DNA of 64,000 bases, from assembly GCF_014641735.1 (NCBI RefSeq), contig NZ_BMIH01000002.1, positions 806,001 through 870,000 of the forward strand, read 5' to 3'. Shown here piece by piece: positions 18,882 to 28,993 of the stretch. The notes below the pieces were generated by a model. That model was not told the origin of the DNA, searched no databases, and saw nothing but the letters and a program-made list of their open reading frames with translations. The stretch is from Sphingomonas metalli (GTDB lineage Bacteria; Pseudomonadota; Alphaproteobacteria; Sphingomonadales; Sphingomonadaceae). Made by a program: the position numbers and the translations under genes. How positions within the stretch are numbered: the first letter of the stretch is position 1; each line of letters starts with the position of its first letter.

Positions 18882-21800
18882 ATGGCCTCGCCCGCGCCCC
18901 GTCCGTCTCCGCTTCGACGCATCGCGATCGACCGGGGAGGGACCTTCACCGACGTGGTGGCCGAGCGGGCCGACGGCACGGTCGAGGTCGTCAAGCTGCT
19001 CTCGGTCGATCCCGGACGCTATGACGATGCCGCGGTCGAGGCGGTACGGCGGCTGTCGGGCGTGGGCGACGGAACGCTGCCCCCGATCGACGTCCGCATC
19101 GGCACAACGGTGGCGACCAACGCGCTGCTCGAACGGCGCGGCGAGCCGACGCTGCTGGCGATCACCCGCGGCTTCGGCGACGCGCTGGCGATCGGATACC
19201 AGGATCGGCCCGACATCTTCGCGCGCGCGATCCGCAAGTCCCCGCCGCTGCCCGCGCAGGTGGTCGAGATCGACGAGCGCGTCGACGTCGACGGCACCGT
19301 GCTGCGGCCACTCGACCTGGCGGCAGCGGAGGCCCGCTTCCGCGCCGCCTACGATGCCGGCTTGCGCAGCGTCGCCATCGTCCTGATGCACGGCTGGCGA
19401 CACACCGCGCACGAGGCGGCGCTCGCCGACCTCGCGGTGGCGGTCGGCTTCACCCAGGTCTCCGCCAGCCACCGCGTCTCGCCGCTCGTTCGCTTCGTCG
19501 CACGTGGCGACACGACAACGGCGGACGCGTATCTGTCGCCGGTGCTCCGCCGCTATGTCGACGGGCTGGAGGCGGCGTTCGGCGGCGCGCCGTTGTTCAT
19601 GCAGTCGTCGGGCGGACTCGCCGTGGCGCGCGCGGTCAGCGGCAAGGACGCGCTGCTCTCCGGTCCCGCCGGCGGCATCGTCGGCATGGCCGCCGCCGCG
19701 ACGAATGCGGGTGTCGGGCGGGTCATCGGCTTCGACATGGGGGGCACCTCGACCGACGTGTCGCTATGGGCGGGCGGCTTCGAGCGGCGGCAGGAGGCGG
19801 TGATCGGCGGCACGCGCGTGTCGGCGCCGATGCTCCGGATCGACACGGTAGCGGCCGGCGGCGGCTCGATCTGCCGCTTCGACGGCGGGCGGTTCGTCGT
19901 CGGACCGGAGTCGGCCGGAGCCGACCCGGGCCCCGCCTGCTACCGGCGCGGCGGGCCGCTGACGGTGACCGACTGCAACCTGCTGCTCGGCAAGATCGTC
20001 CCCGGCCATTTTCCCGCGGTGTTCGGTCCCGATCGCGACCGGCCGCTCGACCGCGACGCGGCGCGGGTTCGGCTCGACGCCCTCCTCGACGAGGTGGAGG
20101 CGGCGACCGGCATCCGCCCCGATCCGCTCGCGGCGGCGGAGGGGCTGATCGCGATCGCGGTCGCGGGAATGGCGAACGCGATCAAGGCGGTATCGGTCGC
20201 GCGCGGCCACGATCCCGCGACCTATGCGCTGATGAGCTTCGGCGGCGCGGGCGGACAGCATGCCTGCCTCGTCGCCGACGCGCTCGGCATGACCGAGGTG
20301 CTGGTCGACCCTCTCTCGGGCGTCCTGTCCGCATGGGGGATCGCGCTCGCCGACCGGCGCGCGGTACGCCAGCGCAGCGTGGGCGCCCCGCTGGATGACG
20401 GACACTGGCACACCGCGCTCGACGAGCTCGTAGCCGAGGCGCGCGGCGATCTGGGTGCGGCGGCAGCGATCGAGGCGACCGCGACGCTGCGTTACGCGCG
20501 CACCGACCAGGGGATCGACGTCGCCGTCGCCGAGCCCGCGGCGATGGCGGCGGCGTTCGCGGCGGCGCACCGCGAACGGTTCGGCTTCGAGAGCGACGAC
20601 ACGCTGATGGTGGAGCGGTTGCAGGTCGAGGCGGTGCTCGCCACCCGGCCGCTCGCCCCCGCCGCGGTGACGGCCGCATCCGGGGCTGCCGAAATGGTCG
20701 AGATGGCGATGGCCGGCGTCCGCCACGACGCACCGCTTCATCGCCGCGCGGCGCTCGCGCCGGGCGTCCGCATCGAAGGACCGGCCTTGATCGTCGACGC
20801 GACCACGACCGTCGCGGTGGAACCGGGCTGGTCGGCAACCGTCCTCGCCGACGGGACGCTGCGGATCGTCCGCACGATCCCGCGCGCCGCGACGGGCGCG
20901 GCGGACGCGTCGGTCGATCCCGTGCGCCTCGCGATCTTCGCCGGGCTCTTCATGGGGCTGGCCGAGGAGATGGGTTCGGCGCTCCAACGGAGCGCCATGT
21001 CGGTCAATATCCGCGAGCGGCTCGACTTCTCGTGCGCGATCTTCGATGCGGCCGGCCACCTCATCGCCAACGCGCCGCACATTCCGGTCCATCTCGGCTC
21101 GATGGGCGACTGCGTCCGCCACCTGATCGCGAGTCGCTCCGCCGACGGGCGCGGGATGCGACCGGGCGACGCCTATGCGGTCAACGACCCGTATCGCGGC
21201 GGCACCCATCTGCCCGACATCACCGTCGTCCAGCCGGTATTCGCGGAGCACGGCGACGCGCCCGCCTTCTTCGTCGCCGCGCGCGGCCACCACGCCGACA
21301 TCGGCGGGACCAGCCCCGGCTCGATGCCGGCCGATAGCCGCACCCTCCACGACGAGGGGATCGTCCTCGACGACGTGCTGGTCCTGGCGGAGGGGCGGTT
21401 GCGCAATGCCGAACTGCGCGCGCTCTTCGCCGGCGGCCCCCATCCGGCGCGCAATGTCGAGCAGAACATGGCCGACCTCGCCGCGCAGCTCGCCGCCTGC
21501 GCGCGCGGCGCGGCAGGACTGGAGCGGCTGATCGCCGAGCAGGGGGCGGACGTCGTCTCTGCCTATATGGAGCACGTCCAGGCGCACGCCGAAACGCTCG
21601 CGCGCCGCGTCGTCCGCTCGCTCGGCGACGGCGCTTTCGCCTATCCGACCGACGACGGCGCGACCGTCCGCGTCGCGGTGCACGTCGATCGCGACGCGGG
21701 AGCGATGACCGTCGACTTCACCGGCACCAGCGATCAGCGCCCCGGCAACACCAACGCACCGCTCGCCGTCACCCGCGCTGCCGTGCTCTACGTGCTCCGC

Positions 21801-22454
21801 ACGCTGGTGGGCGAGGACACGCCGCTGAACGACGGCTTCCTGCGTCCGGTGACGCTGATCGTGCCCAAAGGGTCGATGCTCAACCCGCGCTTCCCCGCCG
21901 CGGTGGTCGCCGGCAATGTCGAGACCAGCCAGGTCGTCACCGACGCGTTGATGGGCGCGCTCGGCGCGATGGCCGCAAGCCAGGGAACGATGAACAACTT
22001 CACGTTCGGCGATCCGCGACGCCAATATTACGAGACGATTGCCGGCGGCGCGGGCGCTGGCGACGGCTTCGCGGGCGCGAGCGCGGTGCAGACGCACATG
22101 ACCAACAGCCGCCTGACCGATCCCGAGATCCTGGAGACGCGCTTCCCCGTCCTGCTCGAGGAATTCTCGATCCGCCGCGGGTCGGGTGGCGCCGGCGCGT
22201 GGACCGGCGGCGACGGCGCGACGCGGCGGGTCCGCTTCCTCGCGCCGATGCGCGCCAACATCCTGTCGAATCACCGCCGCGTCGCGCCGTTCGGGCTGGC
22301 GGGCGGCGGCGACGGCGCGGTGGGGGCCAACCGGATCGAGCGCGCCGACGGCCGTGTCGAGCCCCTGGGAGCGGTCGCCTCGGCCGACATGGCCCCCGGC
22401 GACGTCTTCGTGATCGAGACGCCGGGCGGCGGCGGCTACGGAGTTGCGCGCTGA
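18882..22454 (+). CDS. 5-oxoprolinase, fused HyuA-HyuB type
   Basis: A 1,190-residue protein joining the two hydantoinase/oxoprolinase subunits. The N-terminal part starts [21 protein letters not shown], continues with [27 protein letters not shown] and [12 protein letters not shown] (actin-like ATPase, HyuA), and the second part from about residue 680 begins [18 protein letters not shown] with [17 protein letters not shown] (HyuB). It ends ETPGGGGYG, the usual HyuB terminus. The enzyme uses ATP to open 5-oxoproline to glutamate. The next two genes encode the DUF969/DUF979 5-oxoproline transporter, which fixes the substrate over hydantoin or acetone. The start at 18882 is where homology begins. 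Confidence 0.85.
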   Translation: MASPAPRPSPLRRIAIDRGGTFTDVVAERADGTVEVVKLLSVDPGRYDDAAVEAVRRLSGVGDGTLPPIDVRIGTTVATNALLERRGEPTLLAITRGFGDALAIGYQDRPDIFARAIRKSPPLPAQVVEIDERVDVDGTVLRPLDLAAAEARFRAAYDAGLRSVAIVLMHGWRHTAHEAALADLAVAVGFTQVSASHRVSPLVRFVARGDTTTADAYLSPVLRRYVDGLEAAFGGAPLFMQSSGGLAVARAVSGKDALLSGPAGGIVGMAAAATNAGVGRVIGFDMGGTSTDVSLWAGGFERRQEAVIGGTRVSAPMLRIDTVAAGGGSICRFDGGRFVVGPESAGADPGPACYRRGGPLTVTDCNLLLGKIVPGHFPAVFGPDRDRPLDRDAARVRLDALLDEVEAATGIRPDPLAAAEGLIAIAVAGMANAIKAVSVARGHDPATYALMSFGGAGGQHACLVADALGMTEVLVDPLSGVLSAWGIALADRRAVRQRSVGAPLDDGHWHTALDELVAEARGDLGAAAAIEATATLRYARTDQGIDVAVAEPAAMAAAFAAAHRERFGFESDDTLMVERLQVEAVLATRPLAPAAVTAASGAAEMVEMAMAGVRHDAPLHRRAALAPGVRIEGPALIVDATTTVAVEPGWSATVLADGTLRIVRTIPRAATGAADASVDPVRLAIFAGLFMGLAEEMGSALQRSAMSVNIRERLDFSCAIFDAAGHLIANAPHIPVHLGSMGDCVRHLIASRSADGRGMRPGDAYAVNDPYRGGTHLPDITVVQPVFAEHGDAPAFFVAARGHHADIGGTSPGSMPADSRTLHDEGIVLDDVLVLAEGRLRNAELRALFAGGPHPARNVEQNMADLAAQLAACARGAAGLERLIAEQGADVVSAYMEHVQAHAETLARRVVRSLGDGAFAYPTDDGATVRVAVHVDRDAGAMTVDFTGTSDQRPGNTNAPLAVTRAAVLYVLRTLVGEDTPLNDGFLRPVTLIVPKGSMLNPRFPAAVVAGNVETSQVVTDALMGALGAMAASQGTMNNFTFGDPRRQYYETIAGGAGAGDGFAGASAVQTHMTNSRLTDPEILETRFPVLLEEFSIRRGSGGAGAWTGGDGATRRVRFLAPMRANILSNHRRVAPFGLAGGGDGAVGANRIERADGRVEPLGAVASADMAPGDVFVIETPGGGGYGVAR

Positions 22455-23107
22455 TGCTCGTCCTGTCCGGCGTCGCGATCATCGCGCTCGGCTTCCTGTT
22501 GCGGTTCAACCCGCTGCTCGTGATCGTCGTCGCGGCGCTGGTGACGGGGCTCGCGGCGGGGCTCGATCCGCTCGCCGTGCTGGCGCGCTTCGGGCACGCG
22601 TTCAACGAGACCCGCTACGTCACGGCGATCTACATGGTGCTGCCGGTGATCGGACTGCTCGAACGCGCCGGGCTGCAGGCGCGGGCGCGATCACTCGTGG
22701 CGGGGTTGAAGGGACTGACGGCCGGGCGGTTCCTGACGGGCTACCTGCTCTTCCGGCAGCTCTCCGCCGCGCTCGGCCTCACCGCCATCGCCGGTCCCGC
22801 GCAGACCGTCCGTCCGCTCGTCGCGCCGATGGCCGAGGCCGCCGCCGACGTTCAGGACAGGGGCGATGCCGAGCGCGTCCGCGCGCTGGCCGCCGCCACC
22901 GACAATGTCGGGCTGTTCTTCGGCGAGGACATCTTCATCGCGATCGGATCGATCCTGCTGATGAAGGGCGTGCTCGACGGCTACGGCATCCATATCGAAC
23001 CGTTCCACCTGTCGGTATGGGCGATTCCGACCGCGATCGCGGCCTTCCTGATCCACGGCTTCCGGCTCTGGCGGCTCGACCGGCGGCGGGCACGGGCGGC
23101 GCGATGA
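22454..23107 (+). CDS. 5-oxoproline transporter, DUF969 family subunit
   Basis: A 217-residue integral membrane protein. It reads [29 protein letters not shown], then a conserved FNETRYVTAIYMVLPVIGLLERAG and NVGLFFGEDIFIAIGSILLM, typical of DUF969. The ATG overlaps the oxoprolinase stop (TGATG), so translation is coupled. DUF969 and DUF979 proteins are known as the two subunits of a 5-oxoproline uptake system. Confidence 0.85.
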   Translation: MLVLSGVAIIALGFLLRFNPLLVIVVAALVTGLAAGLDPLAVLARFGHAFNETRYVTAIYMVLPVIGLLERAGLQARARSLVAGLKGLTAGRFLTGYLLFRQLSAALGLTAIAGPAQTVRPLVAPMAEAAADVQDRGDAERVRALAAATDNVGLFFGEDIFIAIGSILLMKGVLDGYGIHIEPFHLSVWAIPTAIAAFLIHGFRLWRLDRRRARAAR

Positions 23108-24003
23108 TCGGGATCGGCTTCGTCTACTGCGTCGCGGGCAGCTTCTTCGCGACCTGCGCGATCCTCGGTCTGGCCGACCGGCGCTGGGCCAACACGCTGT
23201 TCCACGGCCTGCTCGCCACCTCCTTCTTCGCAGGCGACCGGATCGGCGACCTCAGCAACGGCGTGCTGGTGCTGGCGCTGGTCGCGATCGCCACCTCCGG
23301 GCGGATGCGGCGCGGCGAGACGGCCGAGGCGGCGGCACCGCACGGCCCGCTTCTCGCACTGGCGCTGGTCATCCCCGCCGTGGCGCTCGGGGGCACCTTC
23401 CTCTTCAAGCAGATGCCGGCGCTGGTCGACTCCAGGCAGGCGACGCTCATCGCGCTCGCCACGGGCGTGCTCCTCGCGCTCGCGCTCTGCTGGGCGGTGC
23501 TGCGCCGGACGCCCCTCGAAGGCGTTCGCGCCGGCCGACGGCTGCTCGACGAGATCGGCTGGGCGGCGGTGATGCCGCAGCTCCTCGCCAGCCTCGGCGC
23601 GGTGTTCGCGCTGGCGGGGGTCGGCGAGGTCGTCGGCGGGCTGGTCGGCCAGGCGATCCCGGCGGGCAGCGTGCTCGGTGCGGCGATCGCCTACGGGCTT
23701 GGCATGGCGCTGTTCACGATCGTGATGGGAAACGCGTTCGCCGCCTTCCCGGTGATGGCGGCGGCGGTCGGCATCCCGCTCCTCGTCCGGCAATATGGAG
23801 GCGACCCCGCACCGGTCGCGGCGATCGGGATGCTCGCGGGCTTCTGCGGAACGCTGCTGACGCCGATGGCGGCGAACTTCAACATCGTCCCCGCCGCCCT
23901 GCTCGAGCTCGAGGACCGCTACGGCGTGATCCGGGCGCAGGTGGCGACGGCGCTGCCGCTCCTCCTGTTCAACATCCTGCTCCTCTGGTGGGTTGTACGA
24001 TGA
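23104..24003 (+). CDS. 5-oxoproline transporter, DUF979 family subunit
   Basis: A 299-residue membrane protein with about nine hydrophobic segments. DUF979 features include FHGLLATSFFAGDRIGDLSNG, GNAFAAFPVMAAAVGIPLLV and CGTLLTPMAANFNIVPAALLEL. It overlaps DUF969 at the front and DUF2891 at the back with ATGA-type junctions. It forms the second half of the oxoproline importer. Confidence 0.85.
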   Translation: MIGIGFVYCVAGSFFATCAILGLADRRWANTLFHGLLATSFFAGDRIGDLSNGVLVLALVAIATSGRMRRGETAEAAAPHGPLLALALVIPAVALGGTFLFKQMPALVDSRQATLIALATGVLLALALCWAVLRRTPLEGVRAGRRLLDEIGWAAVMPQLLASLGAVFALAGVGEVVGGLVGQAIPAGSVLGAAIAYGLGMALFTIVMGNAFAAFPVMAAAVGIPLLVRQYGGDPAPVAAIGMLAGFCGTLLTPMAANFNIVPAALLELEDRYGVIRAQVATALPLLLFNILLLWWVVR

Positions 24004-25010
24004 CGACGCTGACCCCCGACCTCGCCGCCCGCTTCGCGCGGATCACGCTCGATCATATCGGTCGCGAATACCCCTATAAGCTCGACCAGATCCTGACCGG
24101 ACCCGGCGACCTGCTGGCGCCTGCCGCACTCCACCCGATCTTCCACGGCAGCTTCGACTGGCACAGCTGCGTTCACGGCTGGTGGCAGCTGCTGACGATC
24201 GCCCGCCTCTGCCCCGACCTGCCGGAGGCGGCCGCGATCACGGCGCGCGCCGGTGCCATGCTGACCCCGGCGCGGGTCGCGGGCGAGCTCGCCTATCTCG
24301 ACCGACCGATGACCGCCGGGTTCGAGCGGCCGTACGGCTGGGCCTGGCTGCTCGCGCTCCACGCCGAGGCGGCGCGCCACGCCGCGCCGTGGGGCGAGGC
24401 GCTCGCGCCGCTCGCCGCCGCTTTCGCGAGCCGCTTCGCCGCCTACCTCCCCAAATTGACCTACCCTGTGCGTACCGGCGTCCACAGCAACACCGCCTTC
24501 GCGCTCGTCCTCACCCGCGACTGGGCGATCGAACACGACCCGATGCTCGCCGTGCAGATCGATGCGCGCGCACGCGAATGGTTCGGCGGCGATCACGGCT
24601 GCCAGGCATGGGAGCCTTCGGGCGACGACTTCCTGTCGCCGACCCTGATCGAGGCGTTGCTCATGAGCCGGGTGCTGCCTCAGGCGGACTATGCCGGCTG
24701 GTTCGACACCTTCCTCCCCGCTCTCGCCCGGCGCGAGCCGGCGACGCTGTTCACGCCCGCCGCCGTATCTGACCGCAGCGATGGCAAGATCGCGCACCTG
24801 GACGGCCTCAATCTCAGCCGCGCCTGGTGCTGGCGCGGGATCGTCGAGGCGCTGGACGCCTCGCACCCCTGTACCGCCGCGATGAGGGATGCCGCCGATC
24901 GTCATCTCGCCTCGAGCCTGCCGCATCTCGACGACGACTATATGGGATCGCACTGGCTGGCGACGTTCGCGCTGCTTGCAGCGATCGCCGGCGATCCGAC
25001 CAGGAATTGA
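24000..25010 (+). CDS. DUF2891 domain-containing protein
   Basis: A 336-residue soluble protein of the DUF2891 family. The beginning FARITLDHIGREYPYKLDQ and the HGSFDWHSCVHGWWQLL block are the family hallmark, followed by YPVRTGVHSNTAFALVL and HGCQAWEPSGDDFLSP. An (alpha/alpha) barrel fold is likely. No enzymatic role is established. It is the last gene of the oxoproline operon; the four genes overlap end to end, so a role in 5-oxoproline or peptide-derived metabolite use is a reasonable inference. Confidence 0.85.
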   Translation: MTTLTPDLAARFARITLDHIGREYPYKLDQILTGPGDLLAPAALHPIFHGSFDWHSCVHGWWQLLTIARLCPDLPEAAAITARAGAMLTPARVAGELAYLDRPMTAGFERPYGWAWLLALHAEAARHAAPWGEALAPLAAAFASRFAAYLPKLTYPVRTGVHSNTAFALVLTRDWAIEHDPMLAVQIDARAREWFGGDHGCQAWEPSGDDFLSPTLIEALLMSRVLPQADYAGWFDTFLPALARREPATLFTPAAVSDRSDGKIAHLDGLNLSRAWCWRGIVEALDASHPCTAAMRDAADRHLASSLPHLDDDYMGSHWLATFALLAAIAGDPTRN

Positions 25011-25141
25011 TGGTCCGCCGCCGCTGGCGTCGAATGCGCGTCCGCTGCCTCCCGGGCTTCGCGGATACGGGCCGTCTGGAGCTGGATGACCTCACATCGA
25101 CCCGTTGGTGCCGAGCGACGTCGAAGCACAGGTGAGTCTCA

Positions 25142-25170
25142 CGCCCCTCGACTGCGCTCAGGGCGAGGGC
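25142..25170. repeat. REP-like element, single copy
   Basis: CCCCTCGACTGCGCTCAGGG, the reverse-complement form of the TTCGCCCTGAGCGCAGTCGA motif at 8379-8405. It lies in the 297-bp gene-free spacer after the oxoproline operon, in which nothing else is evident. Confidence 0.55.
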
Positions 25171-25307
25171 GGCACGCGCCGCACCAAAGTCCAGACCCAT
25201 GATCCCCGACCCATATAGTCTTCGCCTGTTAGACGCGGACCTGACCGGTCGCTAAAACGCGGGAGGCCGATCGGCTTCCTTCCGTGCACAGGGTCTTCGC
25301 AGAACAC

Positions 25308-26222
25308 ATGCTCAACACTGCCGTCGCCGTCGCGCTGATGCTGGCCACCGGTTCCACTCCCGCACCATCGCCACCCGCTGCCGTAACGCTGGCCGCAGCG
25401 TCCGCCAGCCTGGCCGGTAGACCGCAATGCGTCGCATTCACCTGGCTGCCCAACGAGAAGGGGTCGCCACGTGGTGGAATCAGCGTGCCGGTCCGCATCA
25501 ACGGACGGGACCTCCCGCTGCAACTCGACACCGGCGCCAATGTGACCAGCCTCTACGGCGGCTTCCCGATCACGGCCGGCTGGGCGGCGAAGGGCAGCGA
25601 GACGTTCCGCGCAAGGACGTTCGAGCTGGCGGGTACGACGCTCGACCGCGCGCAGGTCTATCTCAACCCCGACATGGAGGAAGACGCCACCTTGCGCGGC
25701 ACGCTCGGGCTGCCGGCGCTGATGGGTCGCATCGCCGTCATCGACTATCCGGAGCAGCGTTTCTGCCTCTTTGCCGAACCCGACCTTCCCGCCCCGATCC
25801 AGCAGGCGAGATACGTCCGCGCGATGCTCCGCAACGCCAAGTTCCACGTCCCGATCCGGACGGGGGCGTTCACAAGCGACACGATCGTCTTCGACACCGG
25901 ATCGAGCGAGATGCCGCTCCACGTCGATCTCGCCGCCTGGAAACGCATCACCGGGCGCGCGGCCACGGCCGGAGCCCCGGCCACGATCCAGGGGACGGCA
26001 TGGGGCAAGCCCTTCACCCTCGCGGGCGCGCCGGCCGCGACACCCGTGATGGTCGGCGAGCTGCCACTCGGGACGATTTCCGTGTTCACCAACCCCGACG
26101 CGCCGGAGAGTTTCGCGGACTGGCCGGTGCCGACCGATGGCGTGCTCGGCAATGCAGCGCTGTGGGACGGTATCGTGATCCTCGATCTCACCGCGCGCAT
26201 GCGGTTCGGCGTGATCCGATGA
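25308..26222 (+). CDS. Exported retropepsin/pepsin-like aspartic protease
   Basis: A 304-residue protein with an N-terminal signal peptide (MLNTAVAVALMLATG). Two aspartic protease signatures are present, LQLDTGANVTSLYGG (Asp74) and IVFDTGSSEMPLHVD (Asp196), each followed by a hydrophobic stretch. This suggests a two-lobed single-chain enzyme rather than the one-DTG retropepsins usual in proteobacteria. The ATG at 25308 directly begins the signal peptide; a GTG at 25284 is an in-frame alternative. The role is unknown. It faces the convergent TonB receptor gene. Confidence 0.65.
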   Translation: MLNTAVAVALMLATGSTPAPSPPAAVTLAAASASLAGRPQCVAFTWLPNEKGSPRGGISVPVRINGRDLPLQLDTGANVTSLYGGFPITAGWAAKGSETFRARTFELAGTTLDRAQVYLNPDMEEDATLRGTLGLPALMGRIAVIDYPEQRFCLFAEPDLPAPIQQARYVRAMLRNAKFHVPIRTGAFTSDTIVFDTGSSEMPLHVDLAAWKRITGRAATAGAPATIQGTAWGKPFTLAGAPAATPVMVGELPLGTISVFTNPDAPESFADWPVPTDGVLGNAALWDGIVILDLTARMRFGVIR

Positions 26223-26288
26223 TGGGGCGGAGCCCGGGCGTCGAACGGCTGGAGGCGGCGGACACCGGTGCCCCCTCCAGCCCGTCGC

Positions 26289-28643
26289 TCAGCGGAACGC
26301 GCCGCTCAACATGACACCGAACACGCGGGGATCATTGTAGATACCGGCCCGGTAGTTCGACGTGTCGATCACGCCGATCAGATTGGTGCGCTTGGTCAGG
26401 TTGCGCACGAAACCGGCGATCTCGTATTGGCCGAAGGCATAGCCGATCCGGCCACCCAGTTCGTAATTGCCGTCGGCACGATATTCCACCGAGCGGTACA
26501 GGACGAAATTGGTCTTGCCCTGCATGGTGAAGTCGCTGGAGATGAACAGCTTGCTGTCGTTGCCGAGCGGCAGGTCGTACCGCGCGTTGATGTTGAGGTT
26601 GTAGTCGGGCGCATTCGGAAAGGGATTGCCGTCGATATTGGCATAATAGTTGTTGCCGATCCGCACCGTCGGGTTGAGCACCGTCTGCGACACCACGCCG
26701 CCGGCCGCGCCGACCTGGGCGAAGACGTTGGGCGCATTGATCTCCGTATGGAGAAGGCTGAGGCCGGCGCTGATGCGGAAACTGTCGACCGGCCGGGCCT
26801 CGATCTCGAACTCGCTGCCGTAGCCCTTGCCCTTGCTGCCGTTGAACAGCACGCCGTTGCCGTTGCTGTCATTGCCGTTCAGCTGGATATTGTCGACCTC
26901 GTAGTAGAAGCCCGCGATGTTCACGTTGATCCGGCCATCGGCGAAGGCCGCCTTCATACCGCCTTCATAGCTGGTATTCTTCTCCGACCCGGCGGTCGAA
27001 TAGGCCGAGGCGAAGACGGCCGACCGGCCCTGCACGGTGGGACCGCGGAAACCCCGGGCCTGGCGCGCATAGATGCTGACGTCGGGGGCCAGCTTGTAGA
27101 GCAGGCTGATATCCCAGCTGGGCTGGGTGTCGGCGAGCCGGCAAGAGGTCGCCGCACCGCAGGCGTAGGACGAGGTGGGGGCGGTCGCCGGGACGGTCAG
27201 CGCCGTGAAGTTCGGGTTGCGCAGCAGCCGCGTGTTGCGGACATCGTTGGTGATGCGCAGGCCGCCGGTCAGGGTCAGTGCGTCGGTCAGCGCATAGCTG
27301 GCCTGGCCGAACGCCGCCCAGCTGGTGTTGACGTTGCGCAGCAGGATGAAGTTGCGCGGGTTCGGCGCGGTGCCGAGGGCGTTGCTCGTCAGGAAGAAGG
27401 AGCGCTGGGCGAACTCCGTCCGGTCGCGCGCATCGAAATAGATGCCGCCGACCTGCCACTTGAAACGGCCGGTATCCGGGCTGGCCAGCCTCAATTCCTG
27501 CGTCCACTGGTCGAGCCCGCGCAGCCTGCCCTGCGACTGGCCGCACCCGGCCGCACAGATATTGGGCGCGACGCCGCCGAAGTTCGCCGCCGCACCGCCA
27601 TCGGTATCGCCGCGGCTATAGCCGGCCGCATGTTCCCATGCGGTGATGGAGGTCAGCGTGGCGCCGCCGAAATCGTAATCGGCCTTCAGCGACAGGCCCT
27701 GGTTCTTGTACGCCTGCGGATTGTTGCGCGCTTCGTCATAGGCGACCACGCGGCGGTCGAAGGCGGCGGGAACGGCGTTGGTCCCCACCCTGATCGACCC
27801 GCGATAGAAGATCGATGCGGTCCCGTCATAGTCGCGGATATGCCCCGACAGGCGCAGGCTGGCCCGGTCGCTGGGCCGGGCGAGGATCTGGACGCGCACG
27901 TCCTTTTCGTCGAAGCCGCCCATCACGTTCCGGCCGGGCACGGTCCCGTCGTCGGACGGACCGGTATAGGTGTTGCTGATCCAGTCGTCGCGATGCTGGT
28001 ACAGGCCCGACACGCGGAAGCTGACGCTGCCATCGCGCGTCAGCGGTCCGCCGATGCCGACATCGGCGTTGACGCTGTTGAAGGTGCCATAGCTCACCGA
28101 GCCGCGACCCTGCCAGGTCTCGGTCGGCTGGGCGCTGTCGAACTTGACGATACCGGCGGTGGTGTTGCGCCCGAACAGCGACCCTTGCGGCCCCTTCAGC
28201 ACCTCGACCTGGGCGACGTCGAACGCCGGGTTCGACTTCAGGACGACATGCTCCTTCACGACATCGTCCTGGATGATCGAGACCGGCTGCGACGCGCCGA
28301 GGTAGAAGTCGATATTGCCGAGCCCGCGGATGTAGAAGCGCGGAAAGATGCGCCCGGTGGTCGACTCGACGTACAGGCCCGGCACCCGGCCGGAGAGCGA
28401 CAGCAGCGTGTCGGCGCCCGCCGCCTGATAGTCGCGGAGCGCTTCCGGCCGGATGACCGATACGGCGATCGGAACATCGACGGCGTTCTCGGACCGCCGG
28501 TTCGCGGTCACGATGATCTCGTCTCCGGCCTCCGTGCTATCCGCGACCGGCGTCTCCGCTGCGGTCTGCGCCTGAGCGAACGGCACGGTCGCAGCAGTCG
28601 CTGCGCCGACCAGCAGCGTCGCTGCGAGTTTACGGTACGTCAT
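26289..28643 (-). CDS. TonB-dependent outer-membrane receptor
   Basis: A 784-residue receptor. A signal peptide (LAATLLVGAATAATVPFAQAQ) is followed by a TonB-box-like EIIVTANRRSENAVDVPIAVS, the plug domain (VPGLYVESTTGRIFPRFYIRGLG, VEVLKGPQGSLFGRNTTAG) and a long beta-barrel that ends with aromatic GVMLSGAFR. The family resembles Caulobacter/sphingomonad receptors for sugars, xenobiotics or iron chelates. The start at 28643 marks the signal peptide. No transporter partner is adjacent, so the ligand is unknown. Confidence 0.88.
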   Translation of the reverse strand: MTYRKLAATLLVGAATAATVPFAQAQTAAETPVADSTEAGDEIIVTANRRSENAVDVPIAVSVIRPEALRDYQAAGADTLLSLSGRVPGLYVESTTGRIFPRFYIRGLGNIDFYLGASQPVSIIQDDVVKEHVVLKSNPAFDVAQVEVLKGPQGSLFGRNTTAGIVKFDSAQPTETWQGRGSVSYGTFNSVNADVGIGGPLTRDGSVSFRVSGLYQHRDDWISNTYTGPSDDGTVPGRNVMGGFDEKDVRVQILARPSDRASLRLSGHIRDYDGTASIFYRGSIRVGTNAVPAAFDRRVVAYDEARNNPQAYKNQGLSLKADYDFGGATLTSITAWEHAAGYSRGDTDGGAAANFGGVAPNICAAGCGQSQGRLRGLDQWTQELRLASPDTGRFKWQVGGIYFDARDRTEFAQRSFFLTSNALGTAPNPRNFILLRNVNTSWAAFGQASYALTDALTLTGGLRITNDVRNTRLLRNPNFTALTVPATAPTSSYACGAATSCRLADTQPSWDISLLYKLAPDVSIYARQARGFRGPTVQGRSAVFASAYSTAGSEKNTSYEGGMKAAFADGRINVNIAGFYYEVDNIQLNGNDSNGNGVLFNGSKGKGYGSEFEIEARPVDSFRISAGLSLLHTEINAPNVFAQVGAAGGVVSQTVLNPTVRIGNNYYANIDGNPFPNAPDYNLNINARYDLPLGNDSKLFISSDFTMQGKTNFVLYRSVEYRADGNYELGGRIGYAFGQYEIAGFVRNLTKRTNLIGVIDTSNYRAGIYNDPRVFGVMLSGAFR

Positions 28644-28993
28644 AATGATGTCTGCCCCCTGACGGCCGGCTCGCGATCGATGCGCCGGCTCGCATGCACC
28701 GGGCCCTTGCTCCGGGTTTATGACCACATTGCGACAGCGGCGTTCGTTTAAGCCCCTGAACCAGCCTGTTCCGAGCCGCGGCCGATACCGCGGTTGAGAC
28801 GGCTTTCGCGTCTCACCCGATCGTCTCGCACGGGTATACCCAAATCTGCGCAAGCCACGCGTGGCTTGCGCACACGAAAAGTCCGCGCCAGTAGTAGAAA
28901 TTGGGCCACCCCCTAAGCTTAGATCGCTAATGGAAAGCCCCAATACGGAAATGCCGACTTACGCTCACAGCCGGGGCCACCAATCGAAACAAA
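28644..28993. other. Gene-free interval at the left edge of the AT-rich island
   Basis: 350 bp without a supportable gene. It contains the TonB-receptor leader, the 26-bp palindrome at 28847, and the change from about 65% GC to clearly lower GC at roughly 28.88 kb. This is the probable left boundary of the island that ends at tRNA-Ser. No copy of the tRNA 3' end was found here by eye. Confidence 0.6.
28847..28872. repeat. Perfect 26-bp palindrome
   Basis: Each half is TGCGCAAGCCACG or its exact complement, with no spacer. It has no U tract, so it is not a typical terminator. It lies at the GC-content boundary between the TonB receptor leader and the island, so it may be a protein-binding site or a mark of integration. 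Confidence 0.75.

Noticed and set aside
19764..22274. An 836-codon minus-strand frame
   Set aside because: Antisense to the oxoprolinase, which has full domain support; the product is rich in Arg/Asp/His with no recognisable fold.
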